A DNA stretch of 40,456 nt from Pseudomonadota bacterium (GTDB lineage: Bacteria > Pseudomonadota > Alphaproteobacteria > SMXQ01), in the NCBI GenBank assembly GCA_022566265.1, contig JADFJG010000018.1, forward strand, positions 1 through 40,456. Direction: 5' to 3'. This document shows positions 1 through 10,235 of the stretch, piece by piece; position 1 is the stretch's first letter, and each line of letters opens with the position of its first letter. The notes beneath the pieces were generated by a model. That model made no database searches and was not told the origin of the DNA. It saw nothing but the letters and a program-made list of their open reading frames with translations. The translations under genes were made by a program, and so were the position numbers.

Positions 1-479
1 ATGAAGCCGCCCAACGGCACCCTCATATGCGGCTCGATCAGGCTGTATCGAGCCGGGAAAATATGAAGCGCGGCCCCGCCGGACCTTAAGACGCGGGCAA
101 TCTCGTCGAGCGCGAGGTCGTAGTTCATGACGTGCTCGAACACGGAAGCGGAAAAGACGAAGTCGAAGAAGCCGTCTCGGAAAGGAATACGATATATCAG
201 CTCCTTTACATCGTATTCGGGAATTTTCGCCTGCTTGTCTATGGGGGAGAACCCGAAATACCGCGAGTCTTCCGGTCGGCGCAGCTCCACCGCCGAGACG
301 ACGTCGAAGCCATAGGCGTCGTACCCGGCGTCGCGATATTCGTAGACGTAGGGGCCCGAGCCGCAACCGAAATCGAGGACCCTTGATTCACGATTCAGAT
401 CGAAACCAAGAAGAGTCAGCATATTGCGATGCCGTCGAACTTGGCTGAAGGCGGTCGGAACGGGCGAAGGCTGTCCCAT
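1..479 (-). CDS. class I SAM-dependent methyltransferase (partial, runs off window start)
   Basis: Own minus-strand translation (absent from ORF track because truncated): MGQPSPVPTAFSQVRRHRNMLTLLGFDLNRESRVLDFGCGSGPYVYEYRDAGYDAYGFDVV...FDFVFSASVFEHVMNYDLALDEIARVLRSGG; motif I LDFGCGSG. Confidence 0.85.
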   Translation of the reverse strand, partial: MGQPSPVPTAFSQVRRHRNMLTLLGFDLNRESRVLDFGCGSGPYVYEYRDAGYDAYGFDVVSAVELRRPEDSRYFGFSPIDKQAKIPEYDVKELIYRIPFRDGFFDFVFSASVFEHVMNYDLALDEIARVLRSGGAALHIFPARYSLIEPHMRVPLGGF

Positions 480-868
480 TTGGTGGTTGCATCCCCACGT
501 CGTGAATTTGCCGAGCGCCGAGGCGCTAGGTCATGGAATCCCCGGGCACCCGCACGTTATCATCTACACCATGTTCGGGGAGCGTGGATTCCGATCCGGT
601 TGAAACCGTAACCATGCTGTGCTGAGAGCCGTGTGATGGGTACCGGTGAACCGCCCATTGGACTGGGCCTTTCGCCGCAGATCCGATCAGGGTCGCGACC
701 ACCTTTCCAGGCTGGAAACTCAGGATGACCCAGAGAGGTTATAGCCATTCGATGTGCACCGACAGGTGTTGCTACGACCGGGCAGGACAGGCCCCGTCGA
801 GGAAGCCTTCGATTCGCAGAGGTTGCTCTACCGATTCGGGCGTTAGTATGACTCAAGCCGGTCAAAGG

Positions 869-2797
869 TCAGTCCCCCGTAGCCTGGCCGGGTCCGGAAC
901 CAGGAGGCGCCCGGCGGTCCGGGGTGTCCAAACCGTAGGCGTCCAGGGTCTCTGCGATCATGCGTCCGATCCCGAAGCGCTCGCGGATGAAGGCCGGTCC
1001 CCGTTGCCGCGCCTTCGCCGCCCAGTCGGGATTATCGAGAACAAAGAGAACACGCGCCGCCAGACGCGATGGGTTTCTCTTTGCCTCGATCCAGCCGGTG
1101 TGGCCGTCGAGAACGGCATCGCGGGTTCCACCGGCATCGGTCGCGACCACGGGCACACCGAGGGCCTGCGCCTCGATCACGACGTTTGGAAGCCCTTCGA
1201 AGCGGGAGGTCAGCAACAATACATCCATCGCGGCATAGGCCGGAGCGATGTTCTTCTCCGTTCCCGGAAGGAACAGCCGGTCGGCGATGCCAAGCCTGTC
1301 CGCCAGCTTCATTAATTTCGCCTGCATCGGTCCGGTTCCGACGAGAAGGAAAATGACGTCCGGTCGCGCGCGGGCGATCCGGGCGGCGGTGCGGACCCAA
1401 AGCAGTGGATCCTTCTCATTGTAGAAGCGAAAGACCGATCCGACGATGCGGGTACCATCCGGTATGCCGTGTTGCCGCCGGAAATCACTAATTTCGCGTG
1501 GGGTGGGACCGAGGCCGGTGAAATCAGAGCCGTTGTGGATCACGCGGAGCCGTTCGACAGGAACGTCGAGCCACTCGGCGTAATCAGCCGCGCCCGCCTC
1601 GCTGTTGTTCAGAAGGGTGACGTTCGGCAGGGCCAGGAGCGCCCGGTAGCCGCTTCGCATATAGGGCAAATGATAATTGAACCGATAAGGCGCCAGGTTC
1701 CGCGTACTCAAAACGATCTTGGGCACGCCGACGAATGCGGCGGCAAGGCCGGCCTTGATGCATGTGCCGTCCTGCCAAGCGTGGACGACTTCGGGCCGTC
1801 GCCTAAGGAATTCGAGCGCGTAATAGCCGATGCCGTCGGCCAGCCCCGGGGCCCACCATTGGAAAGGCCGCAGGAATTCATAGAGACGCGAGAGGCGGGA
1901 ATCTGGATTGAACTCCTTGGTTTCGTGCTGCAGCTTGGAAACGTCAATTGCAGCCTCCTCAAGCCGCCAACGGAAAAAGTCGTGATCGAGTACCTCGTTC
2001 CCCCGCTCGCAAAGGACGCTGACATCGCTGAGGCCTTCACCGGTTAGACCAACCGCCGTATTGACCAGCTGTCTCTCGGCCCCACCCCAGGCGAGGGCGG
2101 AATTCGCCAGCACGATACGCGAGGGAACGAAAGAAGCCCCAATGTCTCCAGTGGCCGTGCCGTCCTCGGTCAAAGACGACACGATTTTATTGAACTTCTT
2201 CCCCGTCCTGCTCCCCAGCCGGCGGCTGGCAAGCGAAACGACCCGGCCAATGACGGGTATCCTCGTTGCCGCATGGGCGGTCCGGCGAAGGACTGTGAAA
2301 TACAAGAGAACATGCCGCCATAGCCCTATGCTGTTCATGACCGCTGCTAACATCAGTCGTTGTCCGACCAGGATCGGGATCGGCCTCCGCGCCCACCCGA
2401 CGAGTGTCTTTAACACCACCCAGAACACGCCGTGGCGGAGAGCCGCGAGCCCCATGAAAAACGAGATCTGAGAACGGGTCCCGAAAAAAAGGAGCGTAGG
2501 CGCGGTTTTTTCCGGCAAATGCCACTGGCGTTGCCCCCGGTGAAGCCTTCCACCTGTCTGAAGCCATCCCACCCGCTTGGGAAAACGCAGAGCGAGTGCG
2601 CTGTTTTCGTTTGCCAGGACGATTCCCGCGACCTCCTGAAGGGCCAGCAATGCTTCGGCACTCTTCTCCGGGATGGCGTATGGAACGGCGACCGTGACCC
2701 GGCCAAGCCCCAACTCGGCGCGGGCGTCGCGCACTTCGCCCACCAAATCGTCCGGCACCGGACGTTCCATCTGCGTTTCGGACGGTTCCATATCCAT
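869..2797 (-). CDS. GT4-type glycosyltransferase with ~210-aa N-terminal extension
   Basis: 642 aa; C-terminal part WGGAERQLVNTAVGL...RIVGSVFRFYNEKDPLLWV...LLVGTGPM...LLTSRFEGLPNVVIEAQALGVPVVATDAGG typical of GT-B/GT4; start overlaps upstream stop (TGATG). Confidence 0.9.
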   Translation of the reverse strand: MDMEPSETQMERPVPDDLVGEVRDARAELGLGRVTVAVPYAIPEKSAEALLALQEVAGIVLANENSALALRFPKRVGWLQTGGRLHRGQRQWHLPEKTAPTLLFFGTRSQISFFMGLAALRHGVFWVVLKTLVGWARRPIPILVGQRLMLAAVMNSIGLWRHVLLYFTVLRRTAHAATRIPVIGRVVSLASRRLGSRTGKKFNKIVSSLTEDGTATGDIGASFVPSRIVLANSALAWGGAERQLVNTAVGLTGEGLSDVSVLCERGNEVLDHDFFRWRLEEAAIDVSKLQHETKEFNPDSRLSRLYEFLRPFQWWAPGLADGIGYYALEFLRRRPEVVHAWQDGTCIKAGLAAAFVGVPKIVLSTRNLAPYRFNYHLPYMRSGYRALLALPNVTLLNNSEAGAADYAEWLDVPVERLRVIHNGSDFTGLGPTPREISDFRRQHGIPDGTRIVGSVFRFYNEKDPLLWVRTAARIARARPDVIFLLVGTGPMQAKLMKLADRLGIADRLFLPGTEKNIAPAYAAMDVLLLTSRFEGLPNVVIEAQALGVPVVATDAGGTRDAVLDGHTGWIEAKRNPSRLAARVLFVLDNPDWAAKARQRGPAFIRERFGIGRMIAETLDAYGLDTPDRRAPPGSGPGQATGD

Positions 2798-3699
2798 CAG
2801 GCGGGGGATCGGGTATCCGCCGCGGGCGCGGCGTTGTCCGACTGGGCCGGCGAATCATGCCGGCCGGCGGGCCGCAGTTTGTAGAGGATGCAGGAGCTGC
2901 CGAGCCAGCGCGCGCACCGTTCACGGGCCGGAAGTGGCCAGTTCGTTCCGCGTAGCATGTAGCCGGTGTAGAACAGGCCCATGGGCTCGACGCTCAGAAT
3001 CTCGTACCCGTTGCGGCGGAAATGGCGAAGCCACCAGAACCGGCCGAAGGTGGCGATTTCCGTGAAGGCGTTGCCAAACTCACCATGTCGCGGCGGCGTG
3101 AGGGCGCGCACCCCCTGGAAGGTCCGGATGCCGAGGCCGACCATACCGCTCATAACGGTGCGCGCGGCCCGCTTGACGCCGTTGATCCGAGTCCGGAGCG
3201 ACAGACCCGCCCCCTGCCCCGGATTGGCGCCCCCATGAACCGGGGATGCGGGGGGCGTGGCTCTCCGCCCCTGGATCAGCTTATGGCCCGTGCTCAGGTA
3301 ATGGCTAACGATGGTCCAGAAACTCCAGGTGCCCGTGGGCATGGCGTGCAGGCAAAAGCCGCCCGGTTTGAGCACACGGCCGATCTCCGCATAGAGACGC
3401 TCGCGGTCGCGGATGTGCTCCAGTACGTTCGACGAGAAGACGACGTCGAAGCTGTCGTCGGGGAAGGGGATGGCCGCGCCGTCGTAATCCAACACCGGGA
3501 ACACGCGTTCCTCGGCGTAATTCGATTGCGGAATGTCGATCGACGCGACGCCGTAACCGTGCTCGCTCAGGAGCTTGGCCTGGAAACCGGTGCCGCCGCC
3601 GATCTCCAATATCCGTACCCCGGGCGGCAGATGGCGCTCGACGAACGCGATCTCGTGCCGGCGGATTTGATGGAGAAACTCGATCGAGAACATCGGCAA
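2797..3699 (-). CDS. class I SAM-dependent methyltransferase
   Basis: 300 aa; VRILEIGGGTGFQAKLL...FDVVFSSNVLEHIRDRERLYAEIGRVLKPGGFCLHAMPTGTWSFW. Confidence 0.9.
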   Translation of the reverse strand: MPMFSIEFLHQIRRHEIAFVERHLPPGVRILEIGGGTGFQAKLLSEHGYGVASIDIPQSNYAEERVFPVLDYDGAAIPFPDDSFDVVFSSNVLEHIRDRERLYAEIGRVLKPGGFCLHAMPTGTWSFWTIVSHYLSTGHKLIQGRRATPPASPVHGGANPGQGAGLSLRTRINGVKRAARTVMSGMVGLGIRTFQGVRALTPPRHGEFGNAFTEIATFGRFWWLRHFRRNGYEILSVEPMGLFYTGYMLRGTNWPLPARERCARWLGSSCILYKLRPAGRHDSPAQSDNAAPAADTRSPA

Positions 3700-3705
3700 C
3701 CCATT

Positions 3706-4923
3706 TCAGCTTGAACGTTCACTGATCGGTTCCGGCGGGCCCTCCACGGCCTCTCCATACAAATGCTCGCCGCCTCGCCTTTCCAAAGCTTCACACATTG
3801 TCTTGAACTCACGCCGGATGACGTCGAGGTCGTCTTCCTCCCAAACCAATTTCTGAACGGGGGAGGCGAAAGGGTAACGCTCGGCGCCGATTTCGATACC
3901 GAGGTTCGTCAACCATTCGACGGTCGTTTGCGGCACGCCCGGAGTGAGAATCTTGAACATCAAATATGGCGTGGTTTCGCTAAGGATACAAAGCCCCATC
4001 GGTCCGTTACTCGAACCGAGATTGAGATAGCTCCTCTCATAGAGCGCCATGCGCAGCTCGAGGTTGAGCGGCGCGCCCTCGAATATCGTGAGACCGGCGA
4101 AGAGCCCGGTGGTAGGCGCCATCGCAGTCTCGAGGTCGCGAACGAAGACCGCGAAATATTCCTTCGGATCGAGACCACGGGCGAACGCCGTCCACGCCGT
4201 GACGTTACTGTTGCGCTCCTCGTGGTAACCGTATTCACGCAAGGTGATGGTAACGACCTTGCGTCCGTGGGCACGGGGCACCAACCACTGGTCGGCATAG
4301 CGCCGCGCCTGTTCGCCCCCGTTCAGCACGCAGCCCTGCTTGCCGGCTCTGCCGGCCGCCATCAACTCCCGGTAGGCGGTGACAGCGTAACCTTGGGTAT
4401 CCGGCGACTTGGACTTATAATTCTCAGGGTAAACATGGTTGGCCAAACGCGCCACGAGATCCGCTTGTCTCCGGGAGTTACAGAAGACATGGCCGGTGCA
4501 GGAGGGAAGAAGCTGGAGGCTGGGCAACAACAGGTTGGATATGCGCCAGCGCCGCGATTCGCGGTCGACGATCCGTTCGTAGTCGGGCCATTCCTCGCGA
4601 AATCCCCCCCTCTCGCCCGGCACGAACATAACCTGTATCGCGGCAAGGCCTCTTGCGCGCCGCTCCAGATCGGCGGCCGCAAGGAAGAACAGAAAGTCGA
4701 AGGTGATCGGCTCGCGGCCGAGATCGTAGAACACGCGAAGTGTCGTATCGTCGGCACGCAGGCTTGGAACTAAAAGCGAAGCCGAGTCCAGGCAGTAATT
4801 TTTGATCCTGTTCCAGAACTTCTGAACTCGCGCGCGCCGGGCACGGAGGTCTGCTTTCGGATCCGGCACAAATTGCGACAACTGCTTCTTAAGAAATTGC
4901 ACGGAAGGCGGTCGCTTGTTCAC
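3706..4923 (-). CDS. hypothetical protein, polysaccharide-cluster associated
   Basis: 405-aa intact ORF collinear with the operon; no family recognised with certainty (VFYDLGREPITFDFLFFLAAADLERRARGL). Confidence 0.75.
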   Translation of the reverse strand: MNKRPPSVQFLKKQLSQFVPDPKADLRARRARVQKFWNRIKNYCLDSASLLVPSLRADDTTLRVFYDLGREPITFDFLFFLAAADLERRARGLAAIQVMFVPGERGGFREEWPDYERIVDRESRRWRISNLLLPSLQLLPSCTGHVFCNSRRQADLVARLANHVYPENYKSKSPDTQGYAVTAYRELMAAGRAGKQGCVLNGGEQARRYADQWLVPRAHGRKVVTITLREYGYHEERNSNVTAWTAFARGLDPKEYFAVFVRDLETAMAPTTGLFAGLTIFEGAPLNLELRMALYERSYLNLGSSNGPMGLCILSETTPYLMFKILTPGVPQTTVEWLTNLGIEIGAERYPFASPVQKLVWEEDDLDVIRREFKTMCEALERRGGEHLYGEAVEGPPEPISERSS

Positions 4924-4938
4924 AGTCTTATGCCCGCA

Positions 4939-5997
4939 TCATCCCGCGGATCCAATCGCCATGTCGATGAGCGCCCGGCCGACCCGGCCGGCTTCGACGT
5001 CTTCCAAGGCCTTGTCGATATCGGCTAACGGATAGTCCCGTGTGTCCATCTTGGTCAGCGGAAGCCTGCCGCTCAGGAACTCGGCCGCGTAATCCGGTAT
5101 GTCCCGGTCGGGCACGGTATCGCCACCCCAACTGCCCAGGAGACGCTTGCCGCGGATGAGATCGTAAGGGTCGATGGCGATGCGTTCGCCCGGCGCCGGA
5201 TTGCCGGCGACGACGCAAAGCCCGCCACCGTCCCTTGCCGCGCCAAAGGCGGTTTCCATGACCGCGGGCCGGCCCGAGGCCTCGATGGCAAGATCGACGC
5301 CGCGCCCATCGGTGATCCCGAGGACGGCCTCGAGCGGATCGCGCGAGGCGGCATTCACCGTATGCGTCGCGCCGAGCGTTTCGGCCTGGCGCAGCTTCGC
5401 CTCGATGACGTCGACGGCGATGATCGGGGTTGCTCCCGCCATGGCGGCCACCGCCACGGCCGAGGCGCCGACGCCGCCGACGCCGAAGACGGCGACCGAC
5501 TGGCCGCGCCCGAGTTTCGCCGTGTTGCGCACGATGCCGCCGCCCGTCGGCACGGCGCAGCCGAGCAACGCCGCCTCTCGCAGTGGCATTTCGGGCGGGA
5601 TGGGGGTGAGGCGGTTCTCCGATACCACCGCGCGGCGCATGAAGGTGCTGATGGCGCCCGAATTAACCGGGCCTTCGTCACCCTGATAGACAGTGGAAGG
5701 CGCCTCCGCGCCTTCGCCCTTGATCCAGGACAGCACCACGTGATCGCCCGGCCCGACCTTGGTCACGCCGTCGCCGATCTCGGCGACGATGCCCGATCCC
5801 TCGTGGCCCAGGGTGTGGGGGAGGTGCGGGTCGGGGCCCTTAAGGCCGCGGACCTCGTTGATCTGGGAACGGCACACGCCGCTGTAGGCCACGTCCACCA
5901 GCACCTGTCCGGGCCCCAGCGCCGGGAGCTTCAGATCCATGATCCTGAGCGCGGCTCCGGTCTCCACCAGAACCGCCGCCTCGACCCTGGCGGTCAT
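4939..5997 (-). CDS. zinc-dependent medium-chain alcohol dehydrogenase
   Basis: Start placed at MTARVEAAVLVETGAAL; GHEGSGIVAEIGDGVTKVGPGDHVVLSW, Rossmann VAVFGVGGVGASAV; the ORF-track N-terminus (to 6150) looks like over-extension. Confidence 0.85.
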   Translation of the reverse strand: MTARVEAAVLVETGAALRIMDLKLPALGPGQVLVDVAYSGVCRSQINEVRGLKGPDPHLPHTLGHEGSGIVAEIGDGVTKVGPGDHVVLSWIKGEGAEAPSTVYQGDEGPVNSGAISTFMRRAVVSENRLTPIPPEMPLREAALLGCAVPTGGGIVRNTAKLGRGQSVAVFGVGGVGASAVAVAAMAGATPIIAVDVIEAKLRQAETLGATHTVNAASRDPLEAVLGITDGRGVDLAIEASGRPAVMETAFGAARDGGGLCVVAGNPAPGERIAIDPYDLIRGKRLLGSWGGDTVPDRDIPDYAAEFLSGRLPLTKMDTRDYPLADIDKALEDVEAGRVGRALIDMAIGSAG

Positions 5998-6076
5998 ACC
6001 CCGTTGTTTCCTTTTGCCCGTGGCGTCTCTAACGAGTCCGTGCCCGCCCATCCGGCGTGGCGGGTCCGGCCTCGCG

Positions 6077-6760
6077 CTATCCGGCGATGAACCAGTAGTA
6101 ATCACCGCTATAACCGGCCTCGTCGAACAGCGCCGTCCAGTCCTCGACATGCATGTAACTCAGCGCCGTCAGGTTCCATGCCAGCATGTTTTGGCGCTCC
6201 TCGTCGTTGCGCCAGGCGTCGACGGTGATGAAGGCGTGCCGGCGGGAGACCCGCTCGATCTCGCCGAGCGCCCGCTTGCACTCCTCGATCGCCAAATTGT
6301 GAACCGTGTTGATGGCGATGACGAGATCGAAGCTGGCGTCCTCGAACGGCAGCTCCCTCGCGTTCGCCACCTGGACGAAAGGTTTCATGTCTTCGATGGC
6401 ATTCTCGATGGCGTAAGACGAGACGTCGATGCCGCGAATGTCGATGCCGGGCATCAGCAGCTTGAAATCATGCATCATGAAGCCCTTGGCGCAGCCGACA
6501 TCGAGCACCGAGGCGTCCTCGGCCAGCCCGTAGTGGTCGCGAAACCGCTTGACCGTCTCGGTCCAGAAGCGGGGATGATAATGGTAGCCGCCGTAACCGG
6601 TCAGCCTATCGCCGTCGAAGAACCCGGCGCCGAACTCCCGCGCGGTGGCGCGATGCCCGTCCGTTATGAGTTTGGCGCGCTCATCCACCGGCCGCGGCGA
6701 GGTTGGATAGCGGTCGAGGAGATTGATTTCCTGGCCCATAAAGGGAACGCGTAGCGTCAA
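6077..6760 (-). CDS. class I SAM-dependent methyltransferase
   Basis: 227 aa; ASVLDVGCAKGFMMHDFKLLMPGIDIRGIDVS; FDLVIAINTVHNL. Confidence 0.85.
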   Translation of the reverse strand: MTLRVPFMGQEINLLDRYPTSPRPVDERAKLITDGHRATAREFGAGFFDGDRLTGYGGYHYHPRFWTETVKRFRDHYGLAEDASVLDVGCAKGFMMHDFKLLMPGIDIRGIDVSSYAIENAIEDMKPFVQVANARELPFEDASFDLVIAINTVHNLAIEECKRALGEIERVSRRHAFITVDAWRNDEERQNMLAWNLTALSYMHVEDWTALFDEAGYSGDYYWFIAG

Positions 6761-6773
6761 TCGTTCGCCGGCC

Positions 6774-8570
6774 TCAGTCGAGATGGCGTGACACTTCGAG
6801 TGGCTCGACGATCATGTTTTTCAAAAATTCATCGCGCGGCATCAAGGGATTGGGATCCTCGATGGGACGGCCGGACTTTAACATAGGCACCAGGCGCTGG
6901 TTCGGGTCGAACTCCAGGTTGCACAGGACCGGGCCCTCATGGTCGAGAACCTGGCGAATCTTCTCGCGCATGCCGGCGTGACTTTTAATCGAGAGGGCCT
7001 TGATGCCGTATGCGCGGGCAATGCTTACGTAATCCGGATCGGGGACACCGCCTTCCGGCCGGGAAGCGTGGTACCGGCTATCGTACCAGTCATCCTGGGT
7101 CTGTTGGATGATGCCGTAGCCGTGATTATTGAACAGGAAGATCTTGATCGGCAGCCGATGGTGGTCGATTGTCGCCAGCTCCTGAATGTTCACTTGCAGG
7201 CCGCCGTCGCCAATGATGCAGATCACCTGCTTCTTATCGTTGGCGAAGCATCCGCCCATGCTGGCAGCCAGGGAATAGCCCATCGGCGAGTTGTTGAGTG
7301 CCGATAAAACCCTCTGGTTCTTGCCAATTTCATAGCCTTGGAAAGTCTGGATCAGGTTGCCGCCACAATCGGTGAAGATGATATCGCCCTCGGCGGTCTC
7401 CTTGGACAGATCGCGCAGGAAGACATAAGGATTTACCGAACCCTTCTGCTTCTCGAATTCCGGGTCGCAGGACGGGTATTTGTCCCGCCAGTCGGCGATT
7501 TTGGCGAGCCACGGGGAGATATCGCGCGTTCTAATCCTGTTCATCTTTTGATCGATGACATTGAAGAAGTCGCTGACATCCGCCTGGATCTTCACATCGA
7601 TTTTCATGCCCTGGCGGGAGAACTTCGATAGTTCACTTTGGTCGAGCTCGACCACCACCTTCTTGGCATCCCGCGCAAAGCTGCTGGCCGGGGTCCCCGT
7701 GGCATGTGAATCGAGGCGCGAGCCAATCGAAAGGACAAAGTCTGAATTCTGGATGGCAAAGTTGCCGCGCCGCGTCGAGCTGATTCCGAAACCGCCGATG
7801 TTGAGCGCATGATTGGTTTCATACATATCCATCGTTGCCCAGGTGAGGGCGATCGGAAAGCCAAGCCGGTCCGCCAGCCGCCGCGCGCGCTCTTCCTCTT
7901 TCTTGATGCGGATGGCACCGCCCAGCACCAGAATCGGGCGTTCCGCCTCGGCGATCAGTTTGAGGACCCGTTCGACCTTGTTCTCCAACGGTTTCGGGTC
8001 CAGCTTCTTCTTTTTCCTGGGCTTGAACGATGGCAGTGTCCGCGGGTCGATGTTCATGCGTTGTACGTCGTCGGGAATGTCGATGAAGACCGGTCCCGGA
8101 CGGCCCGTGGTCGCCAGGTGAATCGCCTTCTCAAGCTCGTAGCGGATGCGTGAAGGGTCCTCGACCAGCGCGGCGTACTTGGTTATCGGCTTCACCAGCT
8201 CCACATGAGGCGATTCCTGGAAGCCCAACTGGCGCACGCCAGGGGCGTTCTTGCTGAGCCGGGTGGTCGAGACCTGACCGGCCAGAAAGATCGAGGGAAG
8301 CGAATCGTAATAAAGACACGCCATGCCGGTCAGCAGGTTGGTGACGCCCGGGCCCGTCGTCACGATCGCGGCACCCATATTGCCGGTCACCCGGGTATAG
8401 CCGTCAACCGCCATCGCCGCGGCCTGCTCATGCAGGGTGGGGATATATTCGATATTGGCCTCGGCGGCGACCGAATCGATGAGCCGCGCATTCGCCCCGC
8501 CGGTGACGACGAAGACATGGCGAATCCCAAGCCCCACCAAAAATTTAGCTACGTAATCGGAAACCTGCAT
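6774..8570 (-). CDS. ThDP-dependent enzyme, acetolactate synthase large-subunit-like
   Basis: Start chosen at MQVSDYVAKFLVGLGIRHVFVVTGGANARLID (ORF open to 8750; ATG at 8675 also possible); GPGVTNLLTGMACLYYDSLPSIFLAGQV; ThDP motif GDGGLQVNIQELATIDHHRLPIKIFLFNNHGYG. Confidence 0.9.
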   Translation of the reverse strand: MQVSDYVAKFLVGLGIRHVFVVTGGANARLIDSVAAEANIEYIPTLHEQAAAMAVDGYTRVTGNMGAAIVTTGPGVTNLLTGMACLYYDSLPSIFLAGQVSTTRLSKNAPGVRQLGFQESPHVELVKPITKYAALVEDPSRIRYELEKAIHLATTGRPGPVFIDIPDDVQRMNIDPRTLPSFKPRKKKKLDPKPLENKVERVLKLIAEAERPILVLGGAIRIKKEEERARRLADRLGFPIALTWATMDMYETNHALNIGGFGISSTRRGNFAIQNSDFVLSIGSRLDSHATGTPASSFARDAKKVVVELDQSELSKFSRQGMKIDVKIQADVSDFFNVIDQKMNRIRTRDISPWLAKIADWRDKYPSCDPEFEKQKGSVNPYVFLRDLSKETAEGDIIFTDCGGNLIQTFQGYEIGKNQRVLSALNNSPMGYSLAASMGGCFANDKKQVICIIGDGGLQVNIQELATIDHHRLPIKIFLFNNHGYGIIQQTQDDWYDSRYHASRPEGGVPDPDYVSIARAYGIKALSIKSHAGMREKIRQVLDHEGPVLCNLEFDPNQRLVPMLKSGRPIEDPNPLMPRDEFLKNMIVEPLEVSRHLD

Positions 8571-8718
8571 TTTCGCTGGTCCTATCACCTGGTCCGGCCG
8601 AGCGCTCACGTCACCTCTCACCGAAGAGTCCGCTGGATCTTGGTTGAAAAAGGCCCCAACGGTCTGTTCGCGCATATCCTTCACTGTCAAACGACATCCA
8701 TTTGGCCATTCGATATCT

Positions 8719-9414
8719 TCACCTGTATTCAGGCCGCAATCCAACTCCAATCGCCCAGATGTAGTGGCACATGGGCGCGTAGCTGGTGTGCAGAACCTCG
8801 TCGTTCATGCCGAACATAAACACGTTCTCGAAGTATCTCTCTGTGACTTCTCGGAGAGTCTTGAAGCTCTTCAGGTTAATGTGCTGAATTCTGCTTCGCT
8901 CCGTTGCGTATTGCGCCGCACTGATGTTCGGCGTTCCGGTGATCAAGACACCGGATGGCACAAGGCATCGAACAATATTGTCCATAAAAGCCTTCTCGGA
9001 TTCCGGCTCCAGATGTTCGATGACATCAATGGAAAAGGCTGCATCGATTTTAACACTCGGTCGCTTCTGAGTGACATCAGCAAGCTCGTAGGTGACGTTC
9101 GTCAAATGGGCGAGGCGCTTGGGGTTGCTCTCGATGTGGCGCGGCTCCCAGTCGACGCAGTGCAGATGGCCTACCGCCTGGGCCACAATCGAAATGCCAA
9201 AACCGTCACCGCAGCCGACTTCCATCGCCCGCGCCTTGCCTTCGAGCATCTTCGCGCAAAATTTGTAGCGCGAGAGCACAAAGACCAAGTGTTTGGGGTC
9301 ATGGACCATGCTATAGGACGTCCATGGGCCGAGACGCACCTCTTCAATGTCGAACTGCGGACCAGCGCCCAGTTCGTACGCTTCCTTTGCCGAGATCTTT
9401 TTGCTCTTTTTCAT
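8719..9414 (-). CDS. class I SAM-dependent methyltransferase
   Basis: Start MKKSKKISAKEAYELG overlaps upstream stop by ATGA; RAMEVGCGDGFGISIVAQ; FSIDVIEHLEPESEKAFMDNIVRCLVPSGVLITGTPN. Confidence 0.85.
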   Translation of the reverse strand: MKKSKKISAKEAYELGAGPQFDIEEVRLGPWTSYSMVHDPKHLVFVLSRYKFCAKMLEGKARAMEVGCGDGFGISIVAQAVGHLHCVDWEPRHIESNPKRLAHLTNVTYELADVTQKRPSVKIDAAFSIDVIEHLEPESEKAFMDNIVRCLVPSGVLITGTPNISAAQYATERSRIQHINLKSFKTLREVTERYFENVFMFGMNDEVLHTSYAPMCHYIWAIGVGLRPEYR

Positions 9415-10235
9415 GCGATGTCGTCGCCCCTCCAATCGTTTAAGTATCGTCGCAACTTGAACATGTCCGGTGTACTCGACAGTTTCTCGCCGAGGCGCCG
9501 CTCGCCCCAGATATCATTGACCACGCTAAAATTCCTGCCGCTGACCACATCCCGGGGCTGGGCGATTGCCCAGTCGAGGAAATCCAGGATCTGACTCATG
9601 GGCGTGCATTCATCACTGTTGAGCTTCTGCAATGTCCTCTGATAGTTCGACCCGGCTTTCTCGCCCGCTCTCAGGGTTTCCGCGTGGATTTTCGTGTCGG
9701 CCCAGCCCGGGCCAACAATCACGAACCGCGCGTCCGAGACCTCGGCGTCGAGCAGTTCGCACATCTTGATCTGGCCGATCTTGGAGACGATCTCTGCCGA
9801 GTAATTGCGCGGCGCGTTGTTCGTTCCCGGCCCGGCAAACAGGATGACGATGGAAAGCTGCTCTGTCCCTCGGCGGCGCATTGGCAGGAGCGCATGCGCG
9901 AAGCGCATCTGCTGGGTCAAATTCACGCTCACTGACCGCTCCCACTCGTCGAAATCACATTCGAGGAACGGTGCGATTGGCTCCATGGTCGCCGGACAGA
10001 TCATGAGGACATCCCAAACGGGCGCGGCGCGCACAAGATCGGTGCAAGCCTTCTTGACGGACGGGATGTCCGTCAAGTCACAGGGAACCAAAGTGGCGCC
10101 AGTCTCCGCCAGTTCGGCTGTGGCAGAGGACGGTGTTCGATAGGTTCCTGCCACCGACCAGCCGCGAGCCAGCCAACGCCGGCCAGCAGCGGTCCCGATA
10201 TCACTCGATATGGAGATAATGAGGCGCGTGCTCAA
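9411..10235 (-). CDS. SDR family oxidoreductase
   Basis: 274 aa; ISSDIGTAAGRRWLARGWSVAGTYR; VWDVLMICPATMEPI; RNYSAEIVSKIGQIKM (YxxxxxK-like variant). Confidence 0.75.
   Translation of the reverse strand: MSTRLIISISSDIGTAAGRRWLARGWSVAGTYRTPSSATAELAETGATLVPCDLTDIPSVKKACTDLVRAAPVWDVLMICPATMEPIAPFLECDFDEWERSVSVNLTQQMRFAHALLPMRRRGTEQLSIVILFAGPGTNNAPRNYSAEIVSKIGQIKMCELLDAEVSDARFVIVGPGWADTKIHAETLRAGEKAGSNYQRTLQKLNSDECTPMSQILDFLDWAIAQPRDVVSGRNFSVVNDIWGERRLGEKLSSTPDMFKLRRYLNDWRGDDIA

Noticed and set aside
480-868. Minus ORF 560..865 in the gap between the GT gene and the first methyltransferase
   Set aside because: No recognisable motifs and Arg/Pro-rich out-of-frame character; left as intergenic.
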